Part shown: positions 1 to 8,515 of the stretch, one piece after another
Layout of the letters: every line of letters starts with the position of its first letter
Numbering within the stretch: position 1 is the stretch's first letter
From: Planctomycetota bacterium
GTDB lineage: Bacteria; Planctomycetota; Planctomycetia; Pirellulales; Lacipirellulaceae
Direction of reading: 5' to 3'
Length of the DNA stretch: 41,113 nt
NCBI GenBank assembly: GCA_013152205.1
Contig: JAADGV010000122.1
Span: 1 to 41,113, forward strand
Program-made: the position numbers and the translations under genes
The notes under the pieces: model-generated
The model's database searches: none
What the model saw: only the letters and a program-made list of their open reading frames with translations
What the model was told of the DNA's origin: nothing

Positions 1-1
1 G

Positions 2-73
2 CAGGTCTTACATAAAACCACACTCGACGACATCGAAGCCATGTACATGCACTGCGGCTACGACGGAACATAA
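2..73 (+). CDS. C-terminal end of an unidentified protein (truncated by window edge)
   Basis: An open frame runs from the first bases to a TAA at 71-73 and reads as a plausible protein tail, with residues LDDIEAMYMHCGYDGT just before the stop. The coding potential is judged by eye from the ordinary, non-repetitive composition and the absence of an alternative gene here. Too little is present to assign a family. It converges with the minus-strand gene ending at 241. Confidence 0.45.
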   Translation, partial: QVLHKTTLDDIEAMYMHCGYDGT

Positions 74-90
74 AAAAGTAAGTTGCTCTA

Positions 91-176
91 GTGCTGGTAT
101 TGCAGTATAAGGCGGGTTAGTTATGGCACGAATTGCTGAGGCCCATTGAGATGGGAAAGAATTGAGTTCGGAAAGA
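91..176. repeat. Dispersed intergenic repeat, copy 1 (GGCACGAATT core)
   Basis: This stretch is recognisably similar to 25287-25372. The best part is a 25-bp core (114-138 here) that matches 25310-25334 with one mismatch and contains TGGCACGAATTGCTG. Similarity continues more loosely on both sides (GTGCT, TAT and CAGT upstream; TTG, TGG, AAA and TCGGAA downstream). It lies between two converging genes. Function unknown. Confidence 0.6.
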
Positions 177-240
177 GGCACGCCTGCCTCTGGATCGTGT
201 GTCGGCCTGGCTACAAGACCGACTCGTAGAAGTGAAGCCT

Positions 241-1527
241 CTAGGAGAAATCGTCTTCAGCTTTTTCCGCTTCGCCGGGTTTTTTCCAACTGTCGACAAC
301 CGAGTTAATCTTGCCTTCAAGGTTTTTGACGGCTTCCGTGACATTGAGGTCGACGTTTTTTTTGTCGGCGGCGGCTGCCAATACGGGAGCAAGTGGTGTG
401 AGTAGGCTCGTTATTTGCGCTTTACCTGCATCGGGCAGGCCCGCTTTGAGGGACATTCCTCCGCGGCCAATCGACTTCAGTCTTGAAGCAAGCCGTGCTC
501 GCTGAAAAACAGGTTCGATCAGACGGTTTCGCGATATTCCGCCGCCTCGACCCATCTTTATTTCTTCATACTCGAGAGCCAGTCGAGCTTCGTCGCTGAC
601 GACCTGCTTCATCAAGTTTCCAAGGGCTGTGACTGTCGCAGCACCATCGATTCCCTCGGAACCTTGGTAGCTAACACGGGCAAGCAACGACGCGATGCAG
701 CAGCGGTCTTCAAAATTCATGTTGTCGTCGTTGATCATTTTCGTCATCGCAGCATGAACTTGAGGATTAGCTTTTTTTGCATGTTGGCGGGTCAGCACTC
801 GGGCGGCCTGACATTTCATCCAATGATGCACTTCGAGGGCGACGTCGGTGGGGGGTTCTTCTTGGGCGATCAATTTCAAAGCGGCTTGGGTTAGCTTTCC
901 TGCATGCTCTTGGGCAACACCACAATGGGCGTGTCGCTCCAGCCCCACCCAGGCACCGAGTTTCAGCGAGGCGGGAACTTTTACGTCCTTGAAACTATCG
1001 GTCTCGATTAGCTCGATCAGCGACTTGGTGGCAGCAGAGAGTGGCACGGGAGGGGCCAATCTAGTTTCCTGTTTTTCGTCGAGCGCGCCGAGGATTAGAA
1101 CCGCGTTGTATCGCACTGCGGGATGACAGTCGGCACGCGAGATACTATGCATCGCCTTCTGCGTCAGTTCCGTAACCTGCTTTTGCGCAGCAGGTACTTT
1201 GGCGCCGCGGATTTCACGCAACAGGGAATCACGTGCTTTGCCTAATCGGCCCAAAGACTCTGGGGCATGGGCAGTCATCAAAGGAAAGTAAAATTGCCCG
1301 TAATACTGGTCGATAGCCTGCTTATTTGCTTGGTAACTGGCCGCATCGCGAAAGGCCGATTTGGCTTTCGTTCGTAATTGTTTGGCTGCTCCGCCGGTTA
1401 TTTTGGGAGGGATCGTTTTGTACTGCTGGGCACTTGCCGGTTGGGCGAGCGCAACGACAAAACACAAGGCAAGACAGCCACACCATCGGTGGCGCAATAA
1501 CCTACTTCGGGGAATTGTTGCGAACAT
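241..1527 (-). CDS. Secreted alpha-helical protein of unknown function
   Basis: 428 residues from the ATG at 1525-1527. The frame is open further upstream, but this start is preferred because an AGGAACAGAGG ribosome-binding stretch precedes it and it places a textbook signal peptide at the N-terminus: arginines, then a hydrophobic core (CLALCFVVALAQ), then a PASA-QQ cleavage site. The mature part is rich in alanine, leucine and lysine and looks like a chain of helices, with segments such as PAVRYNAVLILGAL resembling HEAT-type repeats. The C-terminus is strongly charged (KKPGEAEKAEDD). I do not recognise a family beyond large secreted planctomycete helical proteins. It diverges from the deacetylase-family gene at 1804. 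Confidence 0.75.
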   Translation of the reverse strand: MFATIPRSRLLRHRWCGCLALCFVVALAQPASAQQYKTIPPKITGGAAKQLRTKAKSAFRDAASYQANKQAIDQYYGQFYFPLMTAHAPESLGRLGKARDSLLREIRGAKVPAAQKQVTELTQKAMHSISRADCHPAVRYNAVLILGALDEKQETRLAPPVPLSAATKSLIELIETDSFKDVKVPASLKLGAWVGLERHAHCGVAQEHAGKLTQAALKLIAQEEPPTDVALEVHHWMKCQAARVLTRQHAKKANPQVHAAMTKMINDDNMNFEDRCCIASLLARVSYQGSEGIDGAATVTALGNLMKQVVSDEARLALEYEEIKMGRGGGISRNRLIEPVFQRARLASRLKSIGRGGMSLKAGLPDAGKAQITSLLTPLAPVLAAAADKKNVDLNVTEAVKNLEGKINSVVDSWKKPGEAEKAEDDFS

Positions 1528-1803
1528 TGCCTCTGTTCCTTTTATTATCTTGTCCGCTAGGAGCCTTCTCTGCCGAGCGAGTTGGGCCGCTGGGGCCGCA
1601 CTCTGCATTGTACGCATCCAGGCTGAGCGATGCGAGAAAATCAGGCCGCAGCCCACCGCCCTCAAATCCTGCCGTGGTAATGGCTTGAGGACACTAAACC
1701 CTTTTATTTTACCCTACTCAGCAGGCCGCTCTCATGTCAAGCTGGCGAAGCTTGATAGGCTGTTTTGCGTACGAACATTCCGATTATAAGGGTCAACGGC
1801 TCG

Positions 1804-2739
1804 ATGACACTACTGTATTACGATCCTCGGTTCTTGGATCATCACACAGGAGACCACCCCGAGTGCCCTGGGCGGCTTCAGCAGATCGTTAGCCAACTTG
1901 CGGCTAATGGGCTAGATCGGCGCTGTTGCCAGCCAGAGTGGGAGCCAATCCGCCGCACTCAATTGCTGGGGGTTCACTTCGAGGAGCAAATCGCACATCT
2001 AGAGGGGATAGCCCAGCAAGGGGGAGGCCAGGCGGATTCAGTCACAGTTGTTTCCGAGGTTTCGGTGGACATTGCCAAGCTGGCGGCGGGAGCCGTCTGC
2101 AATGCCGTGGGCCGGGTGCTGAAGGGTGAAGATTCAAAAGCCCTCTGTCTAGTACGACCGCCGGGCCACCATGCGTTGGCCGAGCGAGCGATGGGATTTT
2201 GCTTGTTCAATAACATTGCCCTGGGGGCTCGCGCGGCGTTAGATCAAGGGGTCGAGCGGGTATTGATTGTTGACTGGGATGTTCATCACGGGAACGGTAC
2301 CCAGGCAATTTTTTACAACGACCCACGGGTAGCATTCTTTTCAGCCCATCGTTGGCCCTTTTACCCAGGGACGGGGGCAGAAGACGAAACGGGTACGGGG
2401 GATGGTCTGGGAGCAACGCGGAATGTGCCTGTCGAGTTTGGCACCTCGCGCAAAGTTTACCAAGAGTTAGTGCGGCGGGAGCTAGAAGACTTTGCCGCGA
2501 GAATCAAACCCGAGTTGGTACTGATAAGTGCCGGGTTCGATGCCCATCGAAGCGACCCGATTGGTTCGCTCGGCTTAGAGGTAGAAGATTTTATCTGGTT
2601 GAGTCAACTGACCCTCGAAATCGCGGAAACGTATGCTGCGGGGCGTTTGGTCAGCACGCTAGAGGGTGGCTACAACCCGACGGCCTTGGCCGAATCGGTC
2701 GCCGTACATCTCGAGGCGTTGCTCGCGGCAGATCCCTAG
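1804..2739 (+). CDS. Histone deacetylase family amidohydrolase (AcuC/acetylpolyamine amidohydrolase-like)
   Basis: 311 residues from the ATG at 1804; the upstream in-frame start at 1765 would add a tail that lies outside the family fold. The arginase-deacetylase fold signature is complete: YYDPRFLDHHTGDHPECPGR at the N-terminus, the catalytic RPPGHHA with its two histidines, the metal-binding DWDVHHGNGT, an aspartate in SAGFDAHRSDP, and LEGGYN near the C-terminus. Members are zinc enzymes that remove acetyl groups from lysines, acetyl-polyamines or acetoin-pathway proteins; substrate cannot be told from sequence. No signal peptide, so cytoplasmic. It converges with the DUF11 gene, leaving about 20 bp between stop codons. 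Confidence 0.93.
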   Translation: MTLLYYDPRFLDHHTGDHPECPGRLQQIVSQLAANGLDRRCCQPEWEPIRRTQLLGVHFEEQIAHLEGIAQQGGGQADSVTVVSEVSVDIAKLAAGAVCNAVGRVLKGEDSKALCLVRPPGHHALAERAMGFCLFNNIALGARAALDQGVERVLIVDWDVHHGNGTQAIFYNDPRVAFFSAHRWPFYPGTGAEDETGTGDGLGATRNVPVEFGTSRKVYQELVRRELEDFAARIKPELVLISAGFDAHRSDPIGSLGLEVEDFIWLSQLTLEIAETYAAGRLVSTLEGGYNPTALAESVAVHLEALLAADP

Positions 2740-2760
2740 TGCTTTGGCATTGCCGTTGTG

Positions 2761-5157
2761 TTACTCGTCAGCATAGACACGCGTGTTGACTTCTTTGGTA
2801 ATTGGCTGCTGAAGATCGTCCGATTGGATCATCACACGAACACGTTGATCGCCTGGGCGTGTGCCCTGAGCTTGGATTCGGAACGTCGCCTCGCCCTTCG
2901 GTGCCAGTTGAGGCAGGGGAGAGAAAATGATTCGGTCGTCCTGGACGGTGTGCTGAGAATCTCCTTGGCCCGAGAGGGCACGAAGACCTGGCGGCATGAT
3001 TGCCACGATTTGCACGTTGGTAGCAGTTTTCGAGCCTTGATTCGCAACGACGATTTCGTAGGTGGTTTTTCCGCCAACTTCGATGAGGCCTTCGCTATCG
3101 CTTACTTCAAAGGTTAATGCCGTGATGCCTTCGACCTGAACGCGTTTGTCGGTACGATCCTCCAAACCCTGGCTTGCCGAGGTGGAAACCTGAAGTATCT
3201 GTTCGCCAGCCTCGATCGGCAAAGCGGTTAGCTCGACCACGCCACGTTCGTTCGCAGGCAATTCAGCCAGACTCCACTGCACGGTGTGGGTTGCGGAATC
3301 GTATTCACCCATATTGTCTGCCCCTACAAATTGTAGGCCCTTGGACAATTTAGTGGTTAGCTGGATGTCTCTTGCTGTGGCGGTGCCGGGATTGTTGATG
3401 CTGACACGGTAAGTTGCCGGACGCTCTAGGTAACGACGTTTCGGTCCTTCGACACTGACCTTCAATTCGGGGGCGAGTACTTCAAACTCGCACTTGGCTT
3501 CAACCCGCAGGTTAGCGTCGGCTCGGGCAGTCATTACGTTGGTGATTTTCCCGGCTTGCTCGGCGGTGAGGATCAGCTCCATCCGCCGTGTTTCACCAGC
3601 TTGGAGTGTGCCGATCTCAAACTCAAGGGCGGGGCCTGCTTCGTGGCTCACTCCCGCCGGGATAGTTTCTAACAACATCACGCCGGTAGCATCGCCGCTA
3701 CCCGGATTCGATAATTCGATTTGTACTAAGTGTTGCTTTCCAGCAAGCACTTGAGGTTTCGTCGTAAGACGCAACGCAAGTTGTGGACGAGTGCAGAGAG
3801 CTTTGGCCGAGGCTTGAGCGGCGAGAGTCACCGTCGCAACACTCCCGATTTCACGTTCTTCTGTGGGAAGCAACTCCATTTCGACAAGTCGCTCTTCGCC
3901 CACCGAGAGCGAGCCTAAGTCCCAGACGAGTTGCGAGCCAGAGACTGTCGCCTGGGGGGCGGTGCCGACAAGCTCAGTGCCAAGCGGTATTTCATCGCGG
4001 ATCTGAACATTCTGTGCCGTTCGCTGCCCCGTGTTGCGAACACGAATCGCAAAGGTACAGCGGCGGCCAACTTGGATTTCGGGGGGGACCAGTTTTTGAA
4101 TCGAGATCGAGGCGCTTTGCATGCCTTCGAGAAGCTGCTCGCCAGGGCGACCTGTGCCAGGTTGGGTTGTGATACCCGGAGTGGGCGTAATGTCAGTCGG
4201 GCCAAGATCGGCTTGGGCAACTGGTGGAACGACGGCCGCGGCGGCTAGCGGCGTAGCCATAGGTATTTGTGTTGCAGCGAGAGGTGCAGCTTGTCGTGGG
4301 GCTGGAATCGGAGGGGCGGACTCAATACCGAATGCTGGTGCCGGTCGTCGGCTTGGCTCGTTGGCAGAAAAATCGGCGGATGGTGGTTCAGCGAGTGTGG
4401 GTTCAGCCGCTTGGTAGCGTCCGTTGTCGCTCGAAGCAAAGTTCTTTGGAGGCGAGGCGAGGGTTGGCTCCGAGGTGCTTGGCGGAGCGACTCCGGGAGC
4501 TTGTGCAAATGCCGCTCGAGCGTCAAAGTCGCCAGCGACCTGCTCGGAAGTCTGCCCACTGGCTCGGAGTGGGTTGGATTCGGGCTCTTGTCCTCGAGTG
4601 ACGTCGTCGCTTGCCGCCACAAAAGTGGCTTCTTTCTGAGGAGTCTCCTCGGGGGCTGGTGGCGAAACCGGCTCGTCTTGTATTGCTGTGGCTCGTGGAG
4701 CTGTGGCGTAGCGACTGCCCAACGGCGAGGGAGTCGAGCGAGCAACCATTTCTGAAATCTTAGCGACAGCTGGGGGCTCGGCGGTGGCGTTAGTATTTTC
4801 GGCCACGGTGGGCGGAAGCTCGGGAGCTGCCGAAAATGGTTGTGTCGAGGTTGTCGCGGTGAGCGAGTAGCGGCCAGCCTTGGCATCCGTTGCCGTTTCT
4901 TTAGCAAGGGAGCTTGCCTCTTTGCCTGCTGTCGAGGCAAAGAGGTTTTTGAGCTGATCGGTTGCCGAATGGGCTTCTTCCCGATCACTCTGCGATTTTT
5001 CGGTTTCGGCAAAAGAGTCGTTTGTGTCCGACGAGTTGCCTAGGAAATGGTAAACACCCCAGCCGCCTCCAGCAACAACTGCCAAGGCCAAGCCCACCGG
5101 GGCTGTAAAGCGTAGAAAAAACGAGCGTGGCTTACGAGCAGGCACTTTAACTTCCAT
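2761..5157 (-). CDS. Membrane-anchored DUF11-repeat surface protein
   Basis: 798 residues. An N-terminal basic stretch (KVPARKPRSFFLR) precedes one hydrophobic helix at about residues 17-38, giving a signal anchor. Residues about 40-340 form a low-complexity linker rich in Pro, Ala, Ser, Thr and Glu. Four beta-sandwich repeats of about 110 residues follow, of the DUF11 type: each starts with a variant of VGRRCTFAIRVRNTGQRTAQNVQIRDEIPLG and ends in a V-T-A-like strand. DUF11 domains occur in cell-surface and envelope proteins and usually act as spacers or adhesive modules. This suggests a protein tethered to the cytoplasmic membrane that projects into the periplasm. The linker produces long open frames on other strands that should be ignored. 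Confidence 0.88.
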   Translation of the reverse strand: MEVKVPARKPRSFFLRFTAPVGLALAVVAGGGWGVYHFLGNSSDTNDSFAETEKSQSDREEAHSATDQLKNLFASTAGKEASSLAKETATDAKAGRYSLTATTSTQPFSAAPELPPTVAENTNATAEPPAVAKISEMVARSTPSPLGSRYATAPRATAIQDEPVSPPAPEETPQKEATFVAASDDVTRGQEPESNPLRASGQTSEQVAGDFDARAAFAQAPGVAPPSTSEPTLASPPKNFASSDNGRYQAAEPTLAEPPSADFSANEPSRRPAPAFGIESAPPIPAPRQAAPLAATQIPMATPLAAAAVVPPVAQADLGPTDITPTPGITTQPGTGRPGEQLLEGMQSASISIQKLVPPEIQVGRRCTFAIRVRNTGQRTAQNVQIRDEIPLGTELVGTAPQATVSGSQLVWDLGSLSVGEERLVEMELLPTEEREIGSVATVTLAAQASAKALCTRPQLALRLTTKPQVLAGKQHLVQIELSNPGSGDATGVMLLETIPAGVSHEAGPALEFEIGTLQAGETRRMELILTAEQAGKITNVMTARADANLRVEAKCEFEVLAPELKVSVEGPKRRYLERPATYRVSINNPGTATARDIQLTTKLSKGLQFVGADNMGEYDSATHTVQWSLAELPANERGVVELTALPIEAGEQILQVSTSASQGLEDRTDKRVQVEGITALTFEVSDSEGLIEVGGKTTYEIVVANQGSKTATNVQIVAIMPPGLRALSGQGDSQHTVQDDRIIFSPLPQLAPKGEATFRIQAQGTRPGDQRVRVMIQSDDLQQPITKEVNTRVYADE

Positions 5158-5362
5158 TGGGAAACCCCGACTAAGTCTTGATTTGCTAACATTTCGGTCG
5201 CGATGAAAAAATCGACGGGGTTATGTAGCAAATCGCGAACCGGGGGCAAAGGTCACTCGTAGTGCTATCGATGCTAGCGGAAAGAAATCGAAACTCAGTA
5301 GTTTCAAAATTTGGGATGCCAAACAACACATAGCGGCCAAATACCCCAGGCAAAAGTGCTTT

Positions 5363-5540
5363 TTACGCCGAAGGCGTTACACATCGTAGCCCAGGGTCGC
5401 GAACCTTTGTGAGCGCACCCTGGGTTGGAGTGCTAGAGAAACTCAACCCTGAAAGAGGTTGTACAACCGAAGAATTGCCAAGAAAACGCGGCACTTCAAT
5501 TTGTGGAACCCTTTCAGGTGCGATAGCCCAGGACTTTCGG
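5363..5540. repeat. Intergenic palindromic repeat region between DUF11 and cyclase-like genes
   Basis: The 430-bp spacer 5158-5590 holds no credible gene. Inside it, GCCGAAGGCGTTACACATCG is followed by a hairpin with arms CCCAGGGT (5390-5397) and ACCCTGGG (5417-5424), then AACTCAACCCTGAAAGAGGTTG and further CCCTTTCAGG. From memory this wording is common in planctomycete spacers, where it behaves as a dispersed repeat; only one copy is in this window, so that part is recollection, not observation. Confidence 0.55.
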
Positions 5541-5590
5541 ACAGCGACGGGGCAAGATTTCTACGCCCAGATGCCGTACCGTTCTTCCCT

Positions 5591-6706
5591 CTAATCACCA
5601 CGGCAATAAGAGAGCGTCAGCAGCACGTAGCCGGTAACCAGACTGGGGTCGCCTTCAAGCCAACGCTCGTTTTCGTTGAGCCAACTGCCATTTTCAAGCT
5701 GTCGCGAGACGATTTCGTCGATCAGTTCCTGTCGCCAATCGTGGGCGACGCCTTCTTTGTCGACGATGCTCTCCTCGCCAATCGCATCAAGCGCTTTGGC
5801 AAAGGTGTGGTAGTAGTAGAAAAGCCCGCTGGTGCCCATGCCAGGGTTTTCGTGGACCGTGTAGTTTTTGCTAGCCCAGGTGAAGGCGGCTTTCACGCGA
5901 GGGTCGTCGGGGCCGACCCCTGCATAAATCATGCTTTTCAAGCCGGCGTAGGTCATCGATCCGTAGCTGCGAAGACCGCCACTTGCGGTTTCTCCCGCTT
6001 GGCTCGTGCCGCCTGCTGCCACGGTGTAGTAGAAACCGCCGTCCGGGTTGGCGGCAGCAAACTTGGTGTCGTTATGCTCGGTTTCCAGATTTTGACAGCG
6101 AGAGACAAAGACCAACGCACGTTGAATCGCCGGGTCGTCGGCGCCTCGGCCGAGCGAGTTGAGGGCATCGATCAGAAAAGTGGTATTCGACATATCAGGC
6201 CGATTGTGCTTGCCGTAGCCCGCCCCGCCAAAACTGGTACTCGAACGATCGTGGCCTTCGTCGCCGTCCCATTGAATGCCTTTGACAAACGATTCGGCCT
6301 TGGCGAGCAGGTCGCTGTAGCGGCCATCACGATTGGCTGTTTGAAAGCAGAGAATGGCTAGGCAAGTTTCGTAATTGCGATAGCGACTGCCCTTTTGATA
6401 GATACCACCATCACGGCGAATATTTTTTTCGAGGTACGCCAGCGAGTTGGCAATCATCGGGTCTTGGGGCGAGCGGCCGTGGCGCATTAGCGCGGTGGTC
6501 ACCAACGACGTAACCCCTGTGCCTGCGTGGCTACTGTAAGACCCATCTTCAGCGCGGGTGGTAGCAAGAAAATTGATGGCTCGCTCAACCGAAGACGCCA
6601 AACTAGTTTTCCCGTCGGCAGCCCGAACCGAGGGGCCGATGGACAAAGTTGCCGCGAGTAGGCCAAAGAACGCGAGCAAGACCGTAAGTTTTTTGTGCGA
6701 TGCCAT
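5591..6706 (-). CDS. Secreted prenyltransferase/squalene-oxidase repeat protein
   Basis: 371 residues from the ATG at 6704-6706, chosen because it begins a clean signal peptide (ASHKKLTVLLAFFGLLAATL, cleavage near SVRAADG). The mature protein consists of alpha/alpha-toroid repeats of the squalene-cyclase/prenyltransferase type, seen in recurring units such as AINFLATTRAEDGSYS, LAYLEKNIRRDGGIY, NPDGGFYY and IVSRQLENGSWLNENERW. The acidic DxDD motif of true squalene-hopene cyclases is not evident, so this is not expected to be a hopanoid cyclase. Planctomycetes encode many such exported toroid proteins of unknown role. It is the last gene of the minus-strand cluster that starts with ricT. Confidence 0.85.
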   Translation of the reverse strand: MASHKKLTVLLAFFGLLAATLSIGPSVRAADGKTSLASSVERAINFLATTRAEDGSYSSHAGTGVTSLVTTALMRHGRSPQDPMIANSLAYLEKNIRRDGGIYQKGSRYRNYETCLAILCFQTANRDGRYSDLLAKAESFVKGIQWDGDEGHDRSSTSFGGAGYGKHNRPDMSNTTFLIDALNSLGRGADDPAIQRALVFVSRCQNLETEHNDTKFAAANPDGGFYYTVAAGGTSQAGETASGGLRSYGSMTYAGLKSMIYAGVGPDDPRVKAAFTWASKNYTVHENPGMGTSGLFYYYHTFAKALDAIGEESIVDKEGVAHDWRQELIDEIVSRQLENGSWLNENERWLEGDPSLVTGYVLLTLSYCRGD

Positions 6707-6756
6707 TCTTTTATCTGCCCTTACGTTCATCGATTGCCATGCGTGGCTTGCATTTC

Positions 6757-6933
6757 TTAGTCGACGGCCATCCAAGCCAGAAATAAAATCCAAGCTCCAA
6801 GCAAAACCCCGGCGGAGATCAGTTGCCAGCGGCTTTTGTTGAGTGGCAACGTTGCTTTCGGGTTGTCACGGCTTCGACTCGCGTTTGCTTGGCGAGCAAC
6901 CGGCTCGCTGCTGCCGGCCTTTGGGGTCGACAT
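6757..6933 (-). CDS. 58-residue single-pass membrane protein
   Basis: This short gene begins at the ATG in 6931-6933, which overlaps the TAA of the preceding gene as TAATG, and ends at TAA in 6757-6759. A GAGGAG ribosome-binding site lies about 13 nt upstream, within the end of the Minf_1886 gene, so translation is probably coupled. The product has a polar basic N-terminal half (about 35 residues with several Arg, Lys, Ser and Asn) and one C-terminal hydrophobic helix, LISAGVLLGAWILFLAWMAV, ending in Asp. This layout predicts a tail-anchored or N-in membrane protein. No family recognised. The coupling supports a role linked to the Minf_1886 protein. Confidence 0.75.
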   Translation of the reverse strand: MSTPKAGSSEPVARQANASRSRDNPKATLPLNKSRWQLISAGVLLGAWILFLAWMAVD

Positions 6934-7373
6934 TAGGATCGACGCTCCTCACTCGAATCGGGACGCGAAAATTGGAAGTTGTGTTGAAAGCCCTCGTCAA
7001 AATCATAAACGTCTTCGAAATCTTCGCGGCGATCTTGAGGGGTCTTACGCATTTGCTCGATTTCGATGAGATTGAAAACTATCTCTCCGAAGTCGCCCGT
7101 GGAACCTATTCCCCAATGGTTCAACACACTTTTGGCCATGTAGCCGTATTGATCGTGGGCATATACTCGCATGGCCTCGCAAAGCTCTTGGCCCGAGACG
7201 TGGCGTTCGGGTTCGTCTTGGTCGTCGTCGACCTCTTCGTCGACAAACTCGGTGCCCATCCCCATTTTTTCCTGGGCATGGCGCAGCGCCTCGAAGACAA
7301 ACACATAGGCATCGAAGTGATACCGTTCGTCGCGACGTAGTAACTCGGCAATTGGATGGTCGGGGTCAAGCAT
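6933..7373 (-). CDS. Minf_1886 family protein
   Basis: 146 residues. The N-terminus (residues about 7-35: IAELLRRDERYHFDAYVFVFEALRHAQ) and the central part (HVSGQELCEAMRVYAHDQYGYMAKSVLNHWGI and TGDFGEIVFNLIEIEQMRKTPQDRREDFEDVYDFDEGF) match the small cytosolic Minf_1886 family, which is widespread in Planctomycetes and Verrucomicrobia and has no known function. An acidic linker (VDEEVDDDQDEPE) separates the two parts. It sits between ricT and the 58-residue membrane protein and shares a 1-base stop/start overlap with the latter. Confidence 0.88.
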   Translation of the reverse strand: MLDPDHPIAELLRRDERYHFDAYVFVFEALRHAQEKMGMGTEFVDEEVDDDQDEPERHVSGQELCEAMRVYAHDQYGYMAKSVLNHWGIGSTGDFGEIVFNLIEIEQMRKTPQDRREDFEDVYDFDEGFQHNFQFSRPDSSEERRS

Positions 7374-7446
7374 TGCAAGCTGAGGTGAATATCAAGGATA
7401 TTTATGAGGACGCGGACAAGTGAGCAGGTCACCCTCCACCTATATT

Positions 7447-8391
7447 CTACCCTTTGTCAGAGGATGCGTCTTTGCTAGGGGAGGAATTTTCTGCTTCTGA
7501 GGGGCTGTTTTGCTGATTTTTCTGCGAAGATTCGGGCAAATTGTCCGGGCGTTTTTGTTTTGAATCGCGTCGCCCCCCCCCGCCTTTCTTCAGAACGGTA
7601 AGGACATCCGACCCCTGAACCACAAAACGCCGGGAGTCTTCGCCCTCGACCAGTAGCTGAGAGGCCAAGATTTCCAGGGCCAGCACGCGCCCTTTGCCAT
7701 TGCTGGTGAGAATCTCCGATCCAATGGGTGGGAGATCTTTTTTTAGCTCTTGGTAGGTATCGTACTCGTATCGAAGGCAGCACTTTAGCCGGCCACAACG
7801 GCCAGAAATTTTGCTGGGGTCGAGTGTCGCTTTTTGCAACTTCGCCATCCGCATCGAGACAGGCGGCATTTCTGACAGGTGGGTATTGCAGCAGACCGGT
7901 TTGCCACAATCGCCATAGTCGGCTAGCAGCTTGGCCTCGTCTCGTACCCCGATCTGCCGCATCTCGATACGAGTTTGGAACTCCTTGGCCAGATCTTTTA
8001 CGAGCTGACGGAAGTCAACTCGATCTTCGGCCAGGTAGTAGACAATTACCCGCTCGCCACCATAAAGGTGTTCGACATCGACAAGCTTCATATCTAAGCG
8101 AAGTTCGTCGATCTGCGCCTTACAGATTTCGTGTTCTTTTTGTTGCTGTTCCAACAGACGCCGCAGTTCGCCAGCATCGTCGTCGTTTTGCTCGCGAAGA
8201 ATCTGCCCATGCTTAGGGCTGTCCATGCTAGCAACGATATGCTCGGTTGCTTCGCACAGCACCTCGCCCAGCTCTAATCCGCGATTCGTGCGGGCGATAA
8301 CCGGCAGGCCGCGCGCATAGGTATCGCTGCCACGGGTGGAAAACACACCGAGCTGCCGCATCACACCATGTCGAACAACGTATTTTGGCAT
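7447..8391 (-). CDS. ricT: PSP1/RicT-family protein
   Basis: 314 residues from the ATG at 8389-8391 (PKYVVRHGVMRQLGVF); the frame stays open upstream, but that extension would run into the 3' end of the acylase gene and is basic and uncharacteristic. The PSP1 C-terminal domain is clear, with ADYGDCGKPVCCNTHLSE (Cys 162, 167, 168) and ISGRCGRLKCCLRYE (Cys 199, 204, 205). In Bacillus subtilis the homologue RicT (YaaT) belongs to a Ric complex that carries iron-sulfur clusters and aids RNase Y-dependent RNA maturation; ricA and ricF are not nearby. The last 45 residues are a disordered Ser/Lys/Asp tail. It heads the cluster ricT - Minf_1886 - small membrane protein - cyclase-like protein. Confidence 0.9.
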   Translation of the reverse strand: MPKYVVRHGVMRQLGVFSTRGSDTYARGLPVIARTNRGLELGEVLCEATEHIVASMDSPKHGQILREQNDDDAGELRRLLEQQQKEHEICKAQIDELRLDMKLVDVEHLYGGERVIVYYLAEDRVDFRQLVKDLAKEFQTRIEMRQIGVRDEAKLLADYGDCGKPVCCNTHLSEMPPVSMRMAKLQKATLDPSKISGRCGRLKCCLRYEYDTYQELKKDLPPIGSEILTSNGKGRVLALEILASQLLVEGEDSRRFVVQGSDVLTVLKKGGGGRRDSKQKRPDNLPESSQKNQQNSPSEAENSSPSKDASSDKG

Positions 8392-8515
8392 CGAAACTAC
8401 TAAGAGGATTGGAATCGACGAGGTCGTTAATTTCACTAGCAAGGCAGTATACCGCGCCCACGGCCTCAGGAGTAGACGAAGCATTCTTACCCACAGACGA
8501 CCCAGACCACCGGGG

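Noticed and set aside
114..138. Sigma-54 promoter (TGGCAC...TTGCT)
   Set aside because: Only 8 bases separate the GG and GC elements, whereas sigma-54 promoters need 10; also not placed before a suitable gene.
4245..5012. 255-codon frame inside the DUF11 gene
   Set aside because: Arises from low-complexity Pro/Ala/Ser-rich coding; reads as Arg/Pro/Gln-rich nonsense.
5459..6361. 300-codon plus-strand frame
   Set aside because: Antisense to the cyclase-like gene, which has a signal peptide and repeat motifs.
5591..6706. True squalene-hopene cyclase
   Set aside because: Exported, too short (371 residues) and no DxDD catalytic motif.
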